Source of the DNA: Gammaproteobacteria bacterium
GTDB taxonomy: Bacteria; Pseudomonadota; Gammaproteobacteria; QOAV01
Direction: 5' to 3'
Assembly: GCA_027067235.1 (NCBI GenBank)
Contig: JALXFQ010000334.1
Coordinates: 1 to 14,457 of the forward strand
Length of the DNA: 14,457 nucleotides
Below are positions 1-6,529 of the stretch, piece after piece. The notes beneath the pieces are model-generated. The model had not been told where the DNA came from, searched no databases, and worked only from the letters and a program-made list of their open reading frames with translations. Each line of letters starts with the position of its first letter. Positions within the stretch are counted from its first letter, which is position 1. A program made the translations under genes and the position numbers.

Positions 1-58
1 CGGTTTCGATATCGCCTTCCTGCCAGTTTACGGTGAGCTCTTCAACGGTTGAAGCCAT
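1..58 (-). CDS. Unrecognised protein, N-terminal fragment (runs off left edge)
   Basis: Only the first 19 codons lie in the window, starting at the ATG at 58 and reading MASTVEELTVNWQEGDIET. The start is supported by a purine-rich ribosome binding site (AAGGGA) about 9 nt upstream on the minus strand. A candidate sigma-70 promoter lies a further 70 bp upstream (128-154), so the gene probably has its own transcript. The visible residues are acidic with no export signal, which suggests a cytoplasmic protein. I do not recognise a family from so short a stretch and assign no function. Confidence 0.6.
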   Translation of the reverse strand, partial: MASTVEELTVNWQEGDIET

Positions 59-127
59 GATAGGGTCCCTTTTTTGGTTGCTATGAATTGCCGGCTGGCA
101 AGTTTCCACATCCGTGCCGGAAAATCC

Positions 128-154
128 AGTATAGCTGGTATTCAAAACGGTCAA
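128..154 (-). promoter_or_regulatory. Candidate sigma-70 promoter for the left-edge gene
   Basis: On the minus strand TTGACC (149-154) and TATACT (128-133) both lie close to the -35 and -10 consensus. The spacer is 15 bp, shorter than the ideal 17. The predicted start of transcription, about 121, gives a leader of some 60 nt before the ATG at 58. The element lies between the stop codon of the upstream secreted-protein gene and the left-edge gene. It is an inference from sequence match only. Confidence 0.4.
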
Positions 155-198
155 GGATTTCCCGAGACTACTCCGCAAAATGCACAGGCAGCTAGTTT

Positions 199-1821
199 TT
201 ATATGCAGATAACTGCGATTTTCCCCGGTCTTGCCACAATTGGGAAACACATTACAGATTCTTCCGGCTGATAAATCAATATCATGTCGATATTGGTGTG
301 TGAAACACCGCCTGGAAGCAAGTCGGCATCAGCGGATTTTTGAGTGGTTGACCCCGGGGAATCCACGTTGAAATAGCCGATAAAGGCAAAATTTTTGCAA
401 GGGTTTCCGGTGGCCACGTCACGGCAGACGTAGCTGATTTTCCATGTGGAAGCCGGGTCGGAGGGTGTGCCTATTGTGTAATTACCAAAAGTTGCCGGGC
501 TGGTCAGGGTGAACACATCCGTGGCAATGACGTTATCCTGATTCTGGGCGGAGACTAAAATTTCTACGCCACCGGCTGGAAGAGCCCCGGAGTCGAGGGA
601 AATCCGCCCGGATATCGTGGCTGTACTAAACAAAGTCATGTTGATGTTGGAATGGCCCACCCCGCCAGCCAGCGGCGTGGCGTCCCCGGCTGCTGCGACG
701 GTTCCGGTATCGCTGTAGTAAGCCAGGTTGAAGTAATCAGCACAGGCTGCGGGCGTAACCAGACTGTTACAAAAATAATGAACCCGCCAACTGGCGCTGT
801 TGTCGTTGGAGCAATTCAAGCGGTAATCGATTGTGTTTGTGCCGGCAGGGATGACAACCTTGTCGACGCAGTTGAGGCTGCCGCCATTGGTATCGATAGC
901 GATGACATGAATAGAAACACCTCCTGCGGGGGCAACGCCGGAGGGTAAAGAGATGCTTCCTGAAATGGAAGCACCGGTCAGGAAAACCATGTCCAGCCCA
1001 AGACGCGCCGTGTTAGCTATAAACTGCTGCGCATTAACGCTCGATTCTACGGTGTTGCCCGACACACCACTGCGATAGAAGCCGTTACTGACATATCGGC
1101 TCTGACATTCCGCCGATGATTCGCAAGAATAGCGTACGACAAAATTCATTGCGGGATCATCCGGCACGGTAAGAAGAAATGGGACGCTGTTCTGATTTTC
1201 CGGGATAGTGAAAACGTGGTTCATGGAATAACCGCCCAACGGTTCTTGTCGTGCGTAAATTTTCACGTCTAATCCCCCGGCGGGCGCGCTACCGGTGCCT
1301 GATGGCATTGTGATGGAGCCGGAAACCGAATGCCCGTCCAGCAAAGTCATATCAATATTGTTGTGGCCAGCCGCTCCACCAGCCAGTGGAGTAGCATCCT
1401 CGGCTTTGTATGCGAGCGACCCAGAAATGCCTGACTTGAAATATCCCCCTTCGACGTATTCAAGACAACCAGGCGTGATGCTGTGAGCGCAGGAGATGCT
1501 CACTCGCCAGCTGGCAGCAGGATCGTCGGGAATGTTGAGAGTGTACGGAAGATTGTTGCTGCCCGCCGCCATCAAGCCATTTGTGCTGGCGAACTCAGAT
1601 CCGTTAAGGTTTTTGGCCTGTACGAAAATTCGCAAACCTCCGGGTGGGGCCGTCGGGCCGGAAGGTAGGGAGAGAGTACCTGTTATCTGGGCCGCAAAAG
1701 CTGGCGCAGTCAGCAGGGTAAAAACCATGAAACACGCGCGAAATAATCCGCACCAACGTTTTCTGGCAGAATTTGCGAAGATCTGGCGCAGTTGCCATCT
1801 GATGCGAAGGTGATGAGTCAT
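199..1821 (-). CDS. Secreted protein of four tandem cysteine-paired domains
   Basis: The product is 540 residues from the ATG at 1821, chosen over an upstream in-frame ATG at 1899 because AGGGAGAG lies about 10 nt before it. A long basic n-region and a hydrophobic stretch end in a Sec cleavage site, probably after AFA (residue 43). The mature part is four repeats of 117-120 residues (about 44-163, 164-283, 284-400, 401-516). Each repeat opens with a GxISLPSG...PAGG beta-type motif, then a PDDPAxxWRVSYSC segment, a second cysteine 5-9 residues on, a GYF motif, and LAGGxxHxNIDMTL. One Cys pair per repeat suggests a periplasmic or extracellular disulphide; repeat 3 carries two more cysteines. 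Repeat 2 is the most divergent. The opening motif recalls carboxypeptidase-regulatory-like or CNA-B beta-sandwich domains, but this is a resemblance, not an assignment. A 24-residue C-terminal tail (517-540) does not belong to the repeat. The role is unknown; surface or structural binding is plausible. Confidence 0.85.
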   Translation of the reverse strand: MTHHLRIRWQLRQIFANSARKRWCGLFRACFMVFTLLTAPAFAAQITGTLSLPSGPTAPPGGLRIFVQAKNLNGSEFASTNGLMAAGSNNLPYTLNIPDDPAASWRVSISCAHSITPGCLEYVEGGYFKSGISGSLAYKAEDATPLAGGAAGHNNIDMTLLDGHSVSGSITMPSGTGSAPAGGLDVKIYARQEPLGGYSMNHVFTIPENQNSVPFLLTVPDDPAMNFVVRYSCESSAECQSRYVSNGFYRSGVSGNTVESSVNAQQFIANTARLGLDMVFLTGASISGSISLPSGVAPAGGVSIHVIAIDTNGGSLNCVDKVVIPAGTNTIDYRLNCSNDNSASWRVHYFCNSLVTPAACADYFNLAYYSDTGTVAAAGDATPLAGGVGHSNINMTLFSTATISGRISLDSGALPAGGVEILVSAQNQDNVIATDVFTLTSPATFGNYTIGTPSDPASTWKISYVCRDVATGNPCKNFAFIGYFNVDSPGSTTQKSADADLLPGGVSHTNIDMILIYQPEESVMCFPIVARPGKIAVICI

Positions 1822-1884
1822 CTGGAAAACTCTCCCTGCCGACCGGCCTGCGAAGGCGCATCCGCAAATCCTGCCCGCGGCAAT

Positions 1885-1908
1885 ATAAGGATATAGCAAA
1901 CACCTTAT
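1885..1908. promoter_or_regulatory. Inverted repeat upstream of the secreted-protein gene
   Basis: ATAAGG (1885-1890) and CCTTAT (1903-1908) form a 6-bp inverted repeat around a 12-bp AT-rich centre, 64 bp before the start at 1821. A TTGACC hexamer lies just upstream on the minus strand (about 1924-1929), so the element could be an operator near a promoter. No clear -10 at proper spacing was found. The call is tentative. Confidence 0.25.
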
Positions 1909-1954
1909 GCTTCTCCCGGTGGCAGGTCAAGAAATGGGCTGGGAAACGCCTTGC

Positions 1955-2950
1955 TCAGACATCTTTTCTAGGCAGCCGGCTGATGGATTCGCGAAAGTTT
2001 CGCGACTGACGCGGGCGGGTGAGCCAGACGGTGAGGCCGAGGCCGAACAGGGTGATCAGGGCGAGCAACCAGTCGGGAAGCACGCCGAAGGCTTTTTTGC
2101 CGATTTTTCCGGCGCGGCCGAGTATGCGGATCTTTTTTGCCAGTTTGTCGACATTGGCGCCGTTCTTGCCAATGCGCTTGACGCCATTCCTGCCGAAACG
2201 GGTGGCGAGGACATAGGTGGCCTTGGGGTCAATGCTGGCGGCCTTGCTGATTTTCTTCAGCTGGGCGGCGTCATCGACGTTTTTCATGACCGTGCTGAAT
2301 GGCCCGGGACCGAGTTTTTTGCCGGCTTTGCCGAAGTCCCTGAGCACATCCGCCAGAGCGCCGAATTTGCGCGTTTTCAGGGCCTGCTTGCTGCTGGTTT
2401 TCAGACTGGTAACGAACGGTTTGCTCAGCGAGCCGGAGCGTTTGAAGGCTTTCATCATGCTCGGCGCCCAGTGTATTTCCGGCGCCAGAGTAGCGGCAAG
2501 GCCGGCGGCGGACAGCGCCATGATGAATTCGTCGCCATCTTTGCTCTGCCATTGCTTCCAGCCCTGCACCACCAGATCACGTATGTCGCCGATAACGAAA
2601 AGATCCAGCGACAGCGAGCCGAGAAAGCTGGCCATATCGTCCGGTTCGCCGCTCCAGGCGCCTTTGGCGAATTGCCGCATCTTGCGCTTGCTGGAATTGA
2701 TCCGGGCTGTGGCCGTATCGGCAATGGCCCGGGCTTTGTCTGTATCCCCGGTATCGGGATGCTCCAGCACAAACTCCGCCACGATGCGGGCATCCGCCGG
2801 GCGGTTCTGCCTCAGAGCCTGTTGCGCGTGCTCATCCAGAGGCCGGTCCAGTGCCAGCAGGCCGTTATGCCGAGACCACAGCTCCGTGGCGGAAACGGCG
2901 CTGAGCAGCAGCAGAAAAGCAACGAAGCCGGTTTTTAACAGTAGTCGCAT
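1955..2950 (-). CDS. Unrecognised membrane-anchored protein, 331 aa
   Basis: A hydrophobic N-terminus (residues 1-21, ending SAVSA) suggests Sec export or a signal anchor. A second strong membrane segment lies at about 293-311 and is followed by a basic tail (RPRQSRN...) that would stay in the cytoplasm. The region between is rich in Lys, Arg, Gly and Ala, especially at about 165-290 with repeated KxGKxxGK-like runs, and has a moderately hydrophobic stretch at about 109-130. No catalytic motif is visible and I do not recognise the family. No good ribosome binding site precedes the ATG at 2950, but the coding signal is clear and antisense frames are shadows. It lies 133 bp upstream of the secreted-protein gene on the same strand; a common transcript is possible but not shown. 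The adjoining repeat island begins about 22 bp before its start codon. Confidence 0.8.
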   Translation of the reverse strand: MRLLLKTGFVAFLLLLSAVSATELWSRHNGLLALDRPLDEHAQQALRQNRPADARIVAEFVLEHPDTGDTDKARAIADTATARINSSKRKMRQFAKGAWSGEPDDMASFLGSLSLDLFVIGDIRDLVVQGWKQWQSKDGDEFIMALSAAGLAATLAPEIHWAPSMMKAFKRSGSLSKPFVTSLKTSSKQALKTRKFGALADVLRDFGKAGKKLGPGPFSTVMKNVDDAAQLKKISKAASIDPKATYVLATRFGRNGVKRIGKNGANVDKLAKKIRILGRAGKIGKKAFGVLPDWLLALITLFGLGLTVWLTRPRQSRNFRESISRLPRKDV

Positions 2951-2972
2951 CAGTTACAGGAAAACGTTAGTA

Positions 2973-3056
2973 GCGCCGCTCTTGCGCATTATCACCATGG
3001 ATGGTGTGTATCCAGCGAGAGGCAGGAGCCGAAGCTGTCCCTGCGCCCGCGGCATA
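2973..3056. repeat. 84-bp direct repeat, copy A (left flank of the 51-bp array)
   Basis: This 84-bp stretch recurs at 3379-3462 (copy B) with about four single-base differences and no gaps, exactly 406 bp away. It starts GCGCCGCTC and ends GCGGCATA. It contains a CCATGGATGG core that resembles the CCACGGACGG core of the neighbouring 51-bp units. Copy A breaks off at GGCATA, where the 51-bp array begins, whereas copies B and C continue with CCGTAC...GTACAT. Confidence 0.85.
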
Positions 3057-3341
3057 CGACCGCCACGGACGGCGGAAGTGTCGATATGGTCGGGAACATT
3101 TATCGACCGACCGCCACGGACGGCGGAAGTGTCGATATGGTCGGGAACATTTATCGACCGACCGCCACGGACGGCGGAAGTGTCGATATAGTCGGGAACA
3201 TTTATCGACCGACCGCCACGGACGGCGGAAGTGTTGATATGGTCGGGAACATTTATCGACCGACCGCCACGGACGGCGGAAGTGTCGATATAGTCGGGAA
3301 CACTTATCGACCGACCGCCACGGACGGCGGAAGTGCAGAAA
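3057..3341. repeat. 51-bp tandem array of nested palindromes
   Basis: Five complete 51-bp units start at 3061, 3112, 3163, 3214 and 3265, followed by a partial unit at 3316-3335. Units are contiguous, with no variable spacers, and differ at only a few positions (for example ATATGG versus ATATAG, GTCGATA versus GTTGATA). Across each unit junction runs a 37-nt imperfect palindrome: TATCGAC, 3 nt, CCGCC, 6-nt loop, GGCGG, 4 nt, GTCGATA. Complete copies lie at 3101-3137, 3152-3188, 3203-3239 and 3254-3290; half copies cap each end. The C-to-T change in the fourth unit keeps a G-U pair in a plus-strand RNA. Because 51 is divisible by 3, long frames stay open on both strands, so open frames here are no evidence of coding. 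Confidence 0.95.
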
Positions 3342-3360
3342 ACGCAGGAGCATTTTTCTG
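3336..3360. repeat. Inverted repeat at the right end of the 51-bp array
   Basis: CAGAAAA (3336-3342) and TTTTCTG (3354-3360) are perfect 7-bp arms around an 11-bp spacer. The element sits exactly between the end of the 51-bp array and the resumption of the 102-bp repeat (CCGTAC at 3362). It may be part of whatever was inserted there, or a terminal structure of the array. It is not followed by a U-tract on either strand and so is not a standard terminator. Confidence 0.6.
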
Positions 3361-3378
3361 TCCGTACTTCCTGTACAT

Positions 3379-3532
3379 GCGCCGCTCCTGCGCATTATCG
3401 CCATGGATGGTGTGTATGCAGCGAGAGGCAGGAGCCGAAGCTTTCCCTGCGCCCGCGGCATACCGTACAATCCTGTACATGCGCCGCTCTTGCGCATCCC
3501 TGCGCCCGCGGCATACCGTACTTCCTGTACAT
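3379..3532. repeat. Tandem 102-bp repeat: copy B and internally deleted copy C
   Basis: Copy B (3379-3480) is a full 102-bp unit: the 84-bp segment shared with copy A, followed by CCGTACAATCCTGTACAT, whose ends are the palindrome GTAC...GTAC. Copy C (3481-3532) has the same first 16 bp and the same last 36 bp but lacks about 50 bp in between. The tail motif CCGTACTTCCTGTACAT also precedes copy B at 3362-3378, so at least one more unit once stood to the left. This fits a 102-bp tandem array interrupted by the 51-bp array. No protein coding is claimed. Confidence 0.85.
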
Positions 3533-3556
3533 AAAAAAGGACCCCGCGGGGTCCTT
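3533..3556 (-). terminator. Rho-independent terminator of rpoH
   Basis: AAGGACCCC and GGGGTCCTT (3537-3556) form a perfect palindromic GC-rich stem. On the minus strand it is followed directly by a run of six T (3538-3533). It lies 25 bp after the rpoH stop codon at 3581, the normal place for its terminator. Its strength would isolate the repeat island and the 331-residue gene from rpoH transcription. Confidence 0.92.
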
Positions 3557-3580
3557 GTGTGATGACGCTGCAGACATAGG

Positions 3581-4432
3581 TTACAAGGCGATGACGCCTT
3601 TCATGTTTTCCAATGCCTTTTTTTCGATCTGGCGAATACGCTCGGCGGATACGCCGTACTCGTCGGCCAGGTCGTGCAAAGTCGGCTTGTCCTCGCTCAG
3701 CCAGCGGCGTGCCACGATGTCGCGGCTGCGATCGTCCAGTGTCGCCAGCGCCTGGGTGATCTGGCTGTGCTGATCGTCGTCGCTGTCGGATTTCAGCACC
3801 AGGTTGGCCGGGTCATCGGACTCGCGCGTCAGCCAGGCCGACGGTGAATAGGATGCACGATCATCATCGGCGTCATCGCCCACGTCGAAAGCGATATCCT
3901 TGCCGGACAGACGTGATTCCATTTCCAGCACGTCTTTTTTGCTCACGTTCAGCCTGTCCGCCAGCGCGTCCACTTCGCCCTCGGTCATCCAGCCCAGATG
4001 ATCCTTGCTCTTGCGCAGATTGAAAAACAGCTTGCGCTGGGCTTTGGTAGTGGCGACTTTCACCGTGCGCCAGTTGCGGATAACAAATTCGTAGATCTCG
4101 GCGCGAATCCAGTGCACCGCAAAAGCCACCAGGCGCACGCCCCGATCAGGGTCAAAATTCTTGACCGCTTTCATCAGGCCGATGTTGCCTTCCTGAATCA
4201 GATCCGCCTGCGGCAGGCCGTAACCCACGAAATCGCGGGTAATCTTGATGACATAGCGCAGATGCGATTCCACCAGCTGGCGCGCCGCGTCCAGATCGTT
4301 ATGGTCGCGCAAACGCACGGCCAGTTCATGTTCTTTCTCCGCCGTCAGCATAGGCGCCCTGTTGGCTGCCTGAATGTAGCTACTGAGGCTGTTTTCCGAC
4401 AGGTTTGCTGTCAGAGCCATTGCTGTACTCAT
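3581..4432 (-). CDS. rpoH: RNA polymerase sigma factor RpoH (sigma-32)
   Basis: The product is 283 residues; the E. coli protein has 284. It directs RNA polymerase to heat-shock promoters (chaperones, proteases). Visible hallmarks are the region 2 core (GYGLPQADLIQEGNIGLMKAV, broken here as GYGLPQADL then IQEGNIGLMKAV), the region 2.4 helix with AVHWIRAEI, the RpoH box QRKLFFNLRK that separates this group from RpoD and RpoS, and the C-terminal helix-turn-helix LADEYGVSAERIRQIE. The start at 4432 is chosen because GAGGGAGG lies about 7 nt upstream; an in-frame ATG at 4477 lacks this support and precedes the likely transcription start. The gene is not downstream of ftsYEX as in enteric bacteria; its upstream neighbour is a TRAP binding protein 214 bp away. 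A CIRCE operator at 4500-4526 indicates HrcA control. Confidence 0.98.
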   Translation of the reverse strand: MSTAMALTANLSENSLSSYIQAANRAPMLTAEKEHELAVRLRDHNDLDAARQLVESHLRYVIKITRDFVGYGLPQADLIQEGNIGLMKAVKNFDPDRGVRLVAFAVHWIRAEIYEFVIRNWRTVKVATTKAQRKLFFNLRKSKDHLGWMTEGEVDALADRLNVSKKDVLEMESRLSGKDIAFDVGDDADDDRASYSPSAWLTRESDDPANLVLKSDSDDDQHSQITQALATLDDRSRDIVARRWLSEDKPTLHDLADEYGVSAERIRQIEKKALENMKGVIAL

Positions 4433-4477
4433 GTTTTTTCCTCCCTCATTCTTGCGTGAAGCGGCAATGATTCCCAT

Positions 4478-4506
4478 ATAGTACCATTACCGTCCTGATT
4501 TAGCAC
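4478..4506 (-). promoter_or_regulatory. Candidate rpoH promoter overlapping CIRCE
   Basis: On the minus strand an extended -10 (TGG then TACTAT, 4478-4486) lies 40-50 bp before the rpoH start codon. With a 17-bp spacer the -35 position (4501-4506, GTGCTA) falls inside the CIRCE element and matches the consensus poorly, as is common for extended -10 promoters. A repressor bound to CIRCE would cover it. Predicted transcription start is about 4471. Confidence 0.45.
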
Positions 4507-4526
4507 TCGGTAAGTGAGAGTGCTAA
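4500..4526. promoter_or_regulatory. CIRCE operator (HrcA binding site)
   Basis: TTAGCACTC (4500-4508), nine bases, GAGTGCTAA (4518-4526): both arms match the CIRCE consensus at all 18 positions and the spacer is exactly 9 bp. CIRCE is the operator of the heat-shock repressor HrcA, usually found before groES-groEL or the hrcA-grpE-dnaK operon. Here it lies 68 bp upstream of the rpoH start codon, with no groESL or dnaK gene nearby. By position it should repress rpoH when HrcA is folded and release it on heat stress. Confidence 0.95.
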
Positions 4527-4646
4527 TCCAGCCTTTGGTTCCCTTGAAAAGAGAAAAAAATTTGGACCTCAGCAGCCACTGTTGACAGAGCCTGCCCGGT
4601 TGCCTGTAGGGTATGAATTCCCTGCGGTAGAACGAAAACATCCTGC

Positions 4647-5741
4647 TCAGTTCTTCAGTACCTCCGCATAAGCCGACTCTGAAATGGCGTTCCATTGGGT
4701 GTTTTTTTGCTGAAACGCGCGGAAGGCGTCATAAACCTTCTTGAAACCCGCATCTTTGGCGGCTTCTTCCTCGAATACGGTGCCGGCCAGTTTTTTCAGT
4801 TCGTCGGTGACGGCGGTGGGGAATTTCAGCACTTCCACGCCCTTGGCTTTCAGGCCTTCCAGCGCGTCCAGGTTTTTGGCTTCAAACTCGGCCAGCATGC
4901 GCACGTTGGTGGAATCAGCCGCCTTCGACACGATCATTTTCAGATCGTCGGGCAATGAATCCCATGCCGCCTTGTTGACGATCAGCTCCAGCACCGAGCC
5001 GGGTTCGTGCCAGCCGGGGTAGTAGTAGTATTTCGCCGCGCGATACAGGCCAAGGCGTTCGTCGTGGTAAGGGCCGACCCATTCGGTGGCGTCGATAACG
5101 CCGCGCTCCAGCGCTGTGTAGATTTCGCCGCCCGCCATCAGCACCGGGTTGCCGCCCGCCTTCGCCAGCACCTTGCCGCCCAGCCCCGGCAGGCGCATTT
5201 TCAGGCCCTTGAGGTCGTCAACCGTGTTGATTTTCTTGTTGAACCAGCCGCCCATCTGCACGCCGGTATTGCCCATGGGGAAAGGCATGAGCCCGTGCGG
5301 TGCATAGGTTTCGCGCCACAGATCCAGCCCGCCGCCGGAATACAACCACGCATTCATGCCCTGCGCGTTCATGCCGAACGGCACCGAGGTGAAAAACTGC
5401 GCGGCGGGAATCTTCCCCGCCCAGTAATAGGCTCCGCCATGGCCCATCTGCACCGTACCGCTGGAAACAGCGTCGAAAGTCTGCAACGGCGGCACCAGCT
5501 CGCCGCCCGCATAAACCTTGATGTTCAGACGGCCATTGCTCATGGTCTTGATATCTCTGGCGAATTGCTCCACGCCGGTCTGGAATATGGGGAAATTCGG
5601 CGGCCAGGTGGTGACCATTTTCCAGTTGTAAACCTTGGCGGGCGTCTCTGCCGCGTTGGCGTTCCTGGACAGGGGTGTTTCATCATTGCCGCAGGCGGAC
5701 AGCGCCAGCGCGGCGACAAAAATCGCGATTAATTTCTTCAT
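4647..5741 (-). CDS. TRAP transporter solute-binding lipoprotein (DctP/TakP-like)
   Basis: The product is 364 residues from MKKLIAIF at 5741; in-frame ATGs at 5747 and 5753 are possible alternatives, and no ribosome binding site decides among them. A lipoprotein signal ends in the lipobox LSAC (Cys 17), so the binding protein is probably lipid-anchored, which is less usual for TRAP binding proteins. The mature part opens with WKMVTTWPPNFPIFQTG and continues with GRLNIKVYAGGELVPP, GHGGAYYWAGK, MRLPGLGG (with the Arg conserved in the family as carboxylate ligand) and GVIDATEWVGPYHD. This pattern is that of the 2-oxo acid/lactate-binding branch typified by TakP. No DctQ or DctM membrane subunit is present in the window, so its transporter must be encoded elsewhere or the protein serves as a sensor. 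It follows the cupin gene by 55 bp on the same strand. The exact ligand is an inference. Confidence 0.93.
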   Translation of the reverse strand: MKKLIAIFVAALALSACGNDETPLSRNANAAETPAKVYNWKMVTTWPPNFPIFQTGVEQFARDIKTMSNGRLNIKVYAGGELVPPLQTFDAVSSGTVQMGHGGAYYWAGKIPAAQFFTSVPFGMNAQGMNAWLYSGGGLDLWRETYAPHGLMPFPMGNTGVQMGGWFNKKINTVDDLKGLKMRLPGLGGKVLAKAGGNPVLMAGGEIYTALERGVIDATEWVGPYHDERLGLYRAAKYYYYPGWHEPGSVLELIVNKAAWDSLPDDLKMIVSKAADSTNVRMLAEFEAKNLDALEGLKAKGVEVLKFPTAVTDELKKLAGTVFEEEAAKDAGFKKVYDAFRAFQQKNTQWNAISESAYAEVLKN

Positions 5742-5796
5742 GGACATGCACATTTCGATAGTGGAATGGCGCGATTGTAGCGTTTTTCGGCGATCG

Positions 5797-6138
5797 CTAC
5801 AGCAGTTCGGTGTCATCATGCGAATACGCCGGCGCGCAGCAGCAAAGAATCACCAGGTCCGCATCGCCCGTATTTTTGACCTTGTGCGGCGTACCGGGCG
5901 GAATCAGCACACTGTCGCCCACGCCGATATCGAAGATCTCGCCGCCCAGGGTCATCGCCCCGCGCCCGGCAGTGACGTGATAAATCTCCTCGCTTTCGCC
6001 ATGGCGGTGCAGCAAGGTCTCCGTATCTGGTGGAATCGTCGCCTCCGCCAGACTCTGGTTCCGCGCGCCGGAATGATCCGGGTGAACCAGCTCGCGGATT
6101 ATCGAGCCGTCGCGGGTGATGTAAGGCTTTACCTTCAT
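5797..6138 (-). CDS. Small single-domain cupin protein
   Basis: The product is 113 residues from MKVKPYITRDGS. It carries both cupin motifs: LLHRHGESEE (His 44, His 46, Glu 50/51, with His 54 near) and GDSVLIPPGTPHKVKN (His 85), so a metal-binding beta-barrel is expected. The C-terminus ILCCCAPAYSHDDTELL has three consecutive cysteines (99-101). An in-frame ATG at 6147 would add three residues; neither start has a strong ribosome binding site, and the shorter form is preferred because this type of protein usually begins just before PYITRDGS. Substrate cannot be read from sequence: single-domain cupins include mannose-6-phosphate isomerase-like and dioxygenase-like proteins. It lies 55 bp upstream of the TRAP binding protein and the two are probably co-transcribed. 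Confidence 0.9.
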   Translation of the reverse strand: MKVKPYITRDGSIIRELVHPDHSGARNQSLAEATIPPDTETLLHRHGESEEIYHVTAGRGAMTLGGEIFDIGVGDSVLIPPGTPHKVKNTGDADLVILCCCAPAYSHDDTELL

Positions 6139-6529
6139 AAACGCCATGTTACCAGCCAGCGGGACTGGTGAACATCTGTCGCGAAAAAGCGGGTTTGGCG
6201 GACTTGTCGCTGACAATCCCGCTCGCTTCATAAAGTTGCTTCAGGATTTCGGATAATCGTTGCCTTAATGACTGGGCCTACTGGCCTTGCTAGTATTATG
6301 TGGCTGGAAAACAATTTAGCGAATCAGATAAGTACAGGTTTGGTATCCGAATATCATCAAAGCAGGGTTTTTTGCCAGCCTATATACCTGCGATAACGGG
6401 ACAATTTTTATTGCAACTCGCATATTGGGATCCGATCCGCTCTATAGTATTCAGCGACACGTATCAGGTCTGGCCGGCCCAAAAATCGTCCGCGACGACA
6501 CGATGTAGAAAATCAGTAACGAATAATCA
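6139..6529. other. Divergent intergenic region, cupin to sulfotransferase
   Basis: This stretch of about 390 bp separates the divergent cupin (minus) and sulfotransferase (plus) genes. Its right half is AT-richer, like the sulfotransferase. Small inverted repeats are visible: TTGTC-GCT-GACAA (6204-6216) and GGCC-TACT-GGCC (about 6276-6287). A TATAGT (6443-6448) could serve as a -10 for the sulfotransferase, but no matching -35 is found. Open frames here are short and unconvincing. Confidence 0.5.

Noticed and set aside
1907..2938. Plus-strand open frame of 343 codons
   Set aside because: Antisense shadow of the 331-residue gene, which has an export signal and membrane helix; the plus frame has no such features.
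3061..3335. CRISPR array
   Set aside because: The 51-bp units are joined end to end with no variable spacers, and no cas gene lies in the window.
3533..3560. Terminator for a plus-strand transcript
   Set aside because: The palindrome is symmetric, but only the minus strand has a T-run after it; on the plus side just two T follow.
2967..3562. Repeat-rich proteins on either strand (for example minus 2967-3497 or plus 3086-3562)
   Set aside because: The repeat period is a multiple of three, so several frames are open at once on both strands. There is no ribosome binding site or recognisable sequence outside the repeats, and the frames run through non-coding copies A to C and overlap neighbouring genes.
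5007..5732. Plus-strand open frame of 241 codons
   Set aside because: Antisense to the TRAP binding protein; composition is that of a shadow frame.
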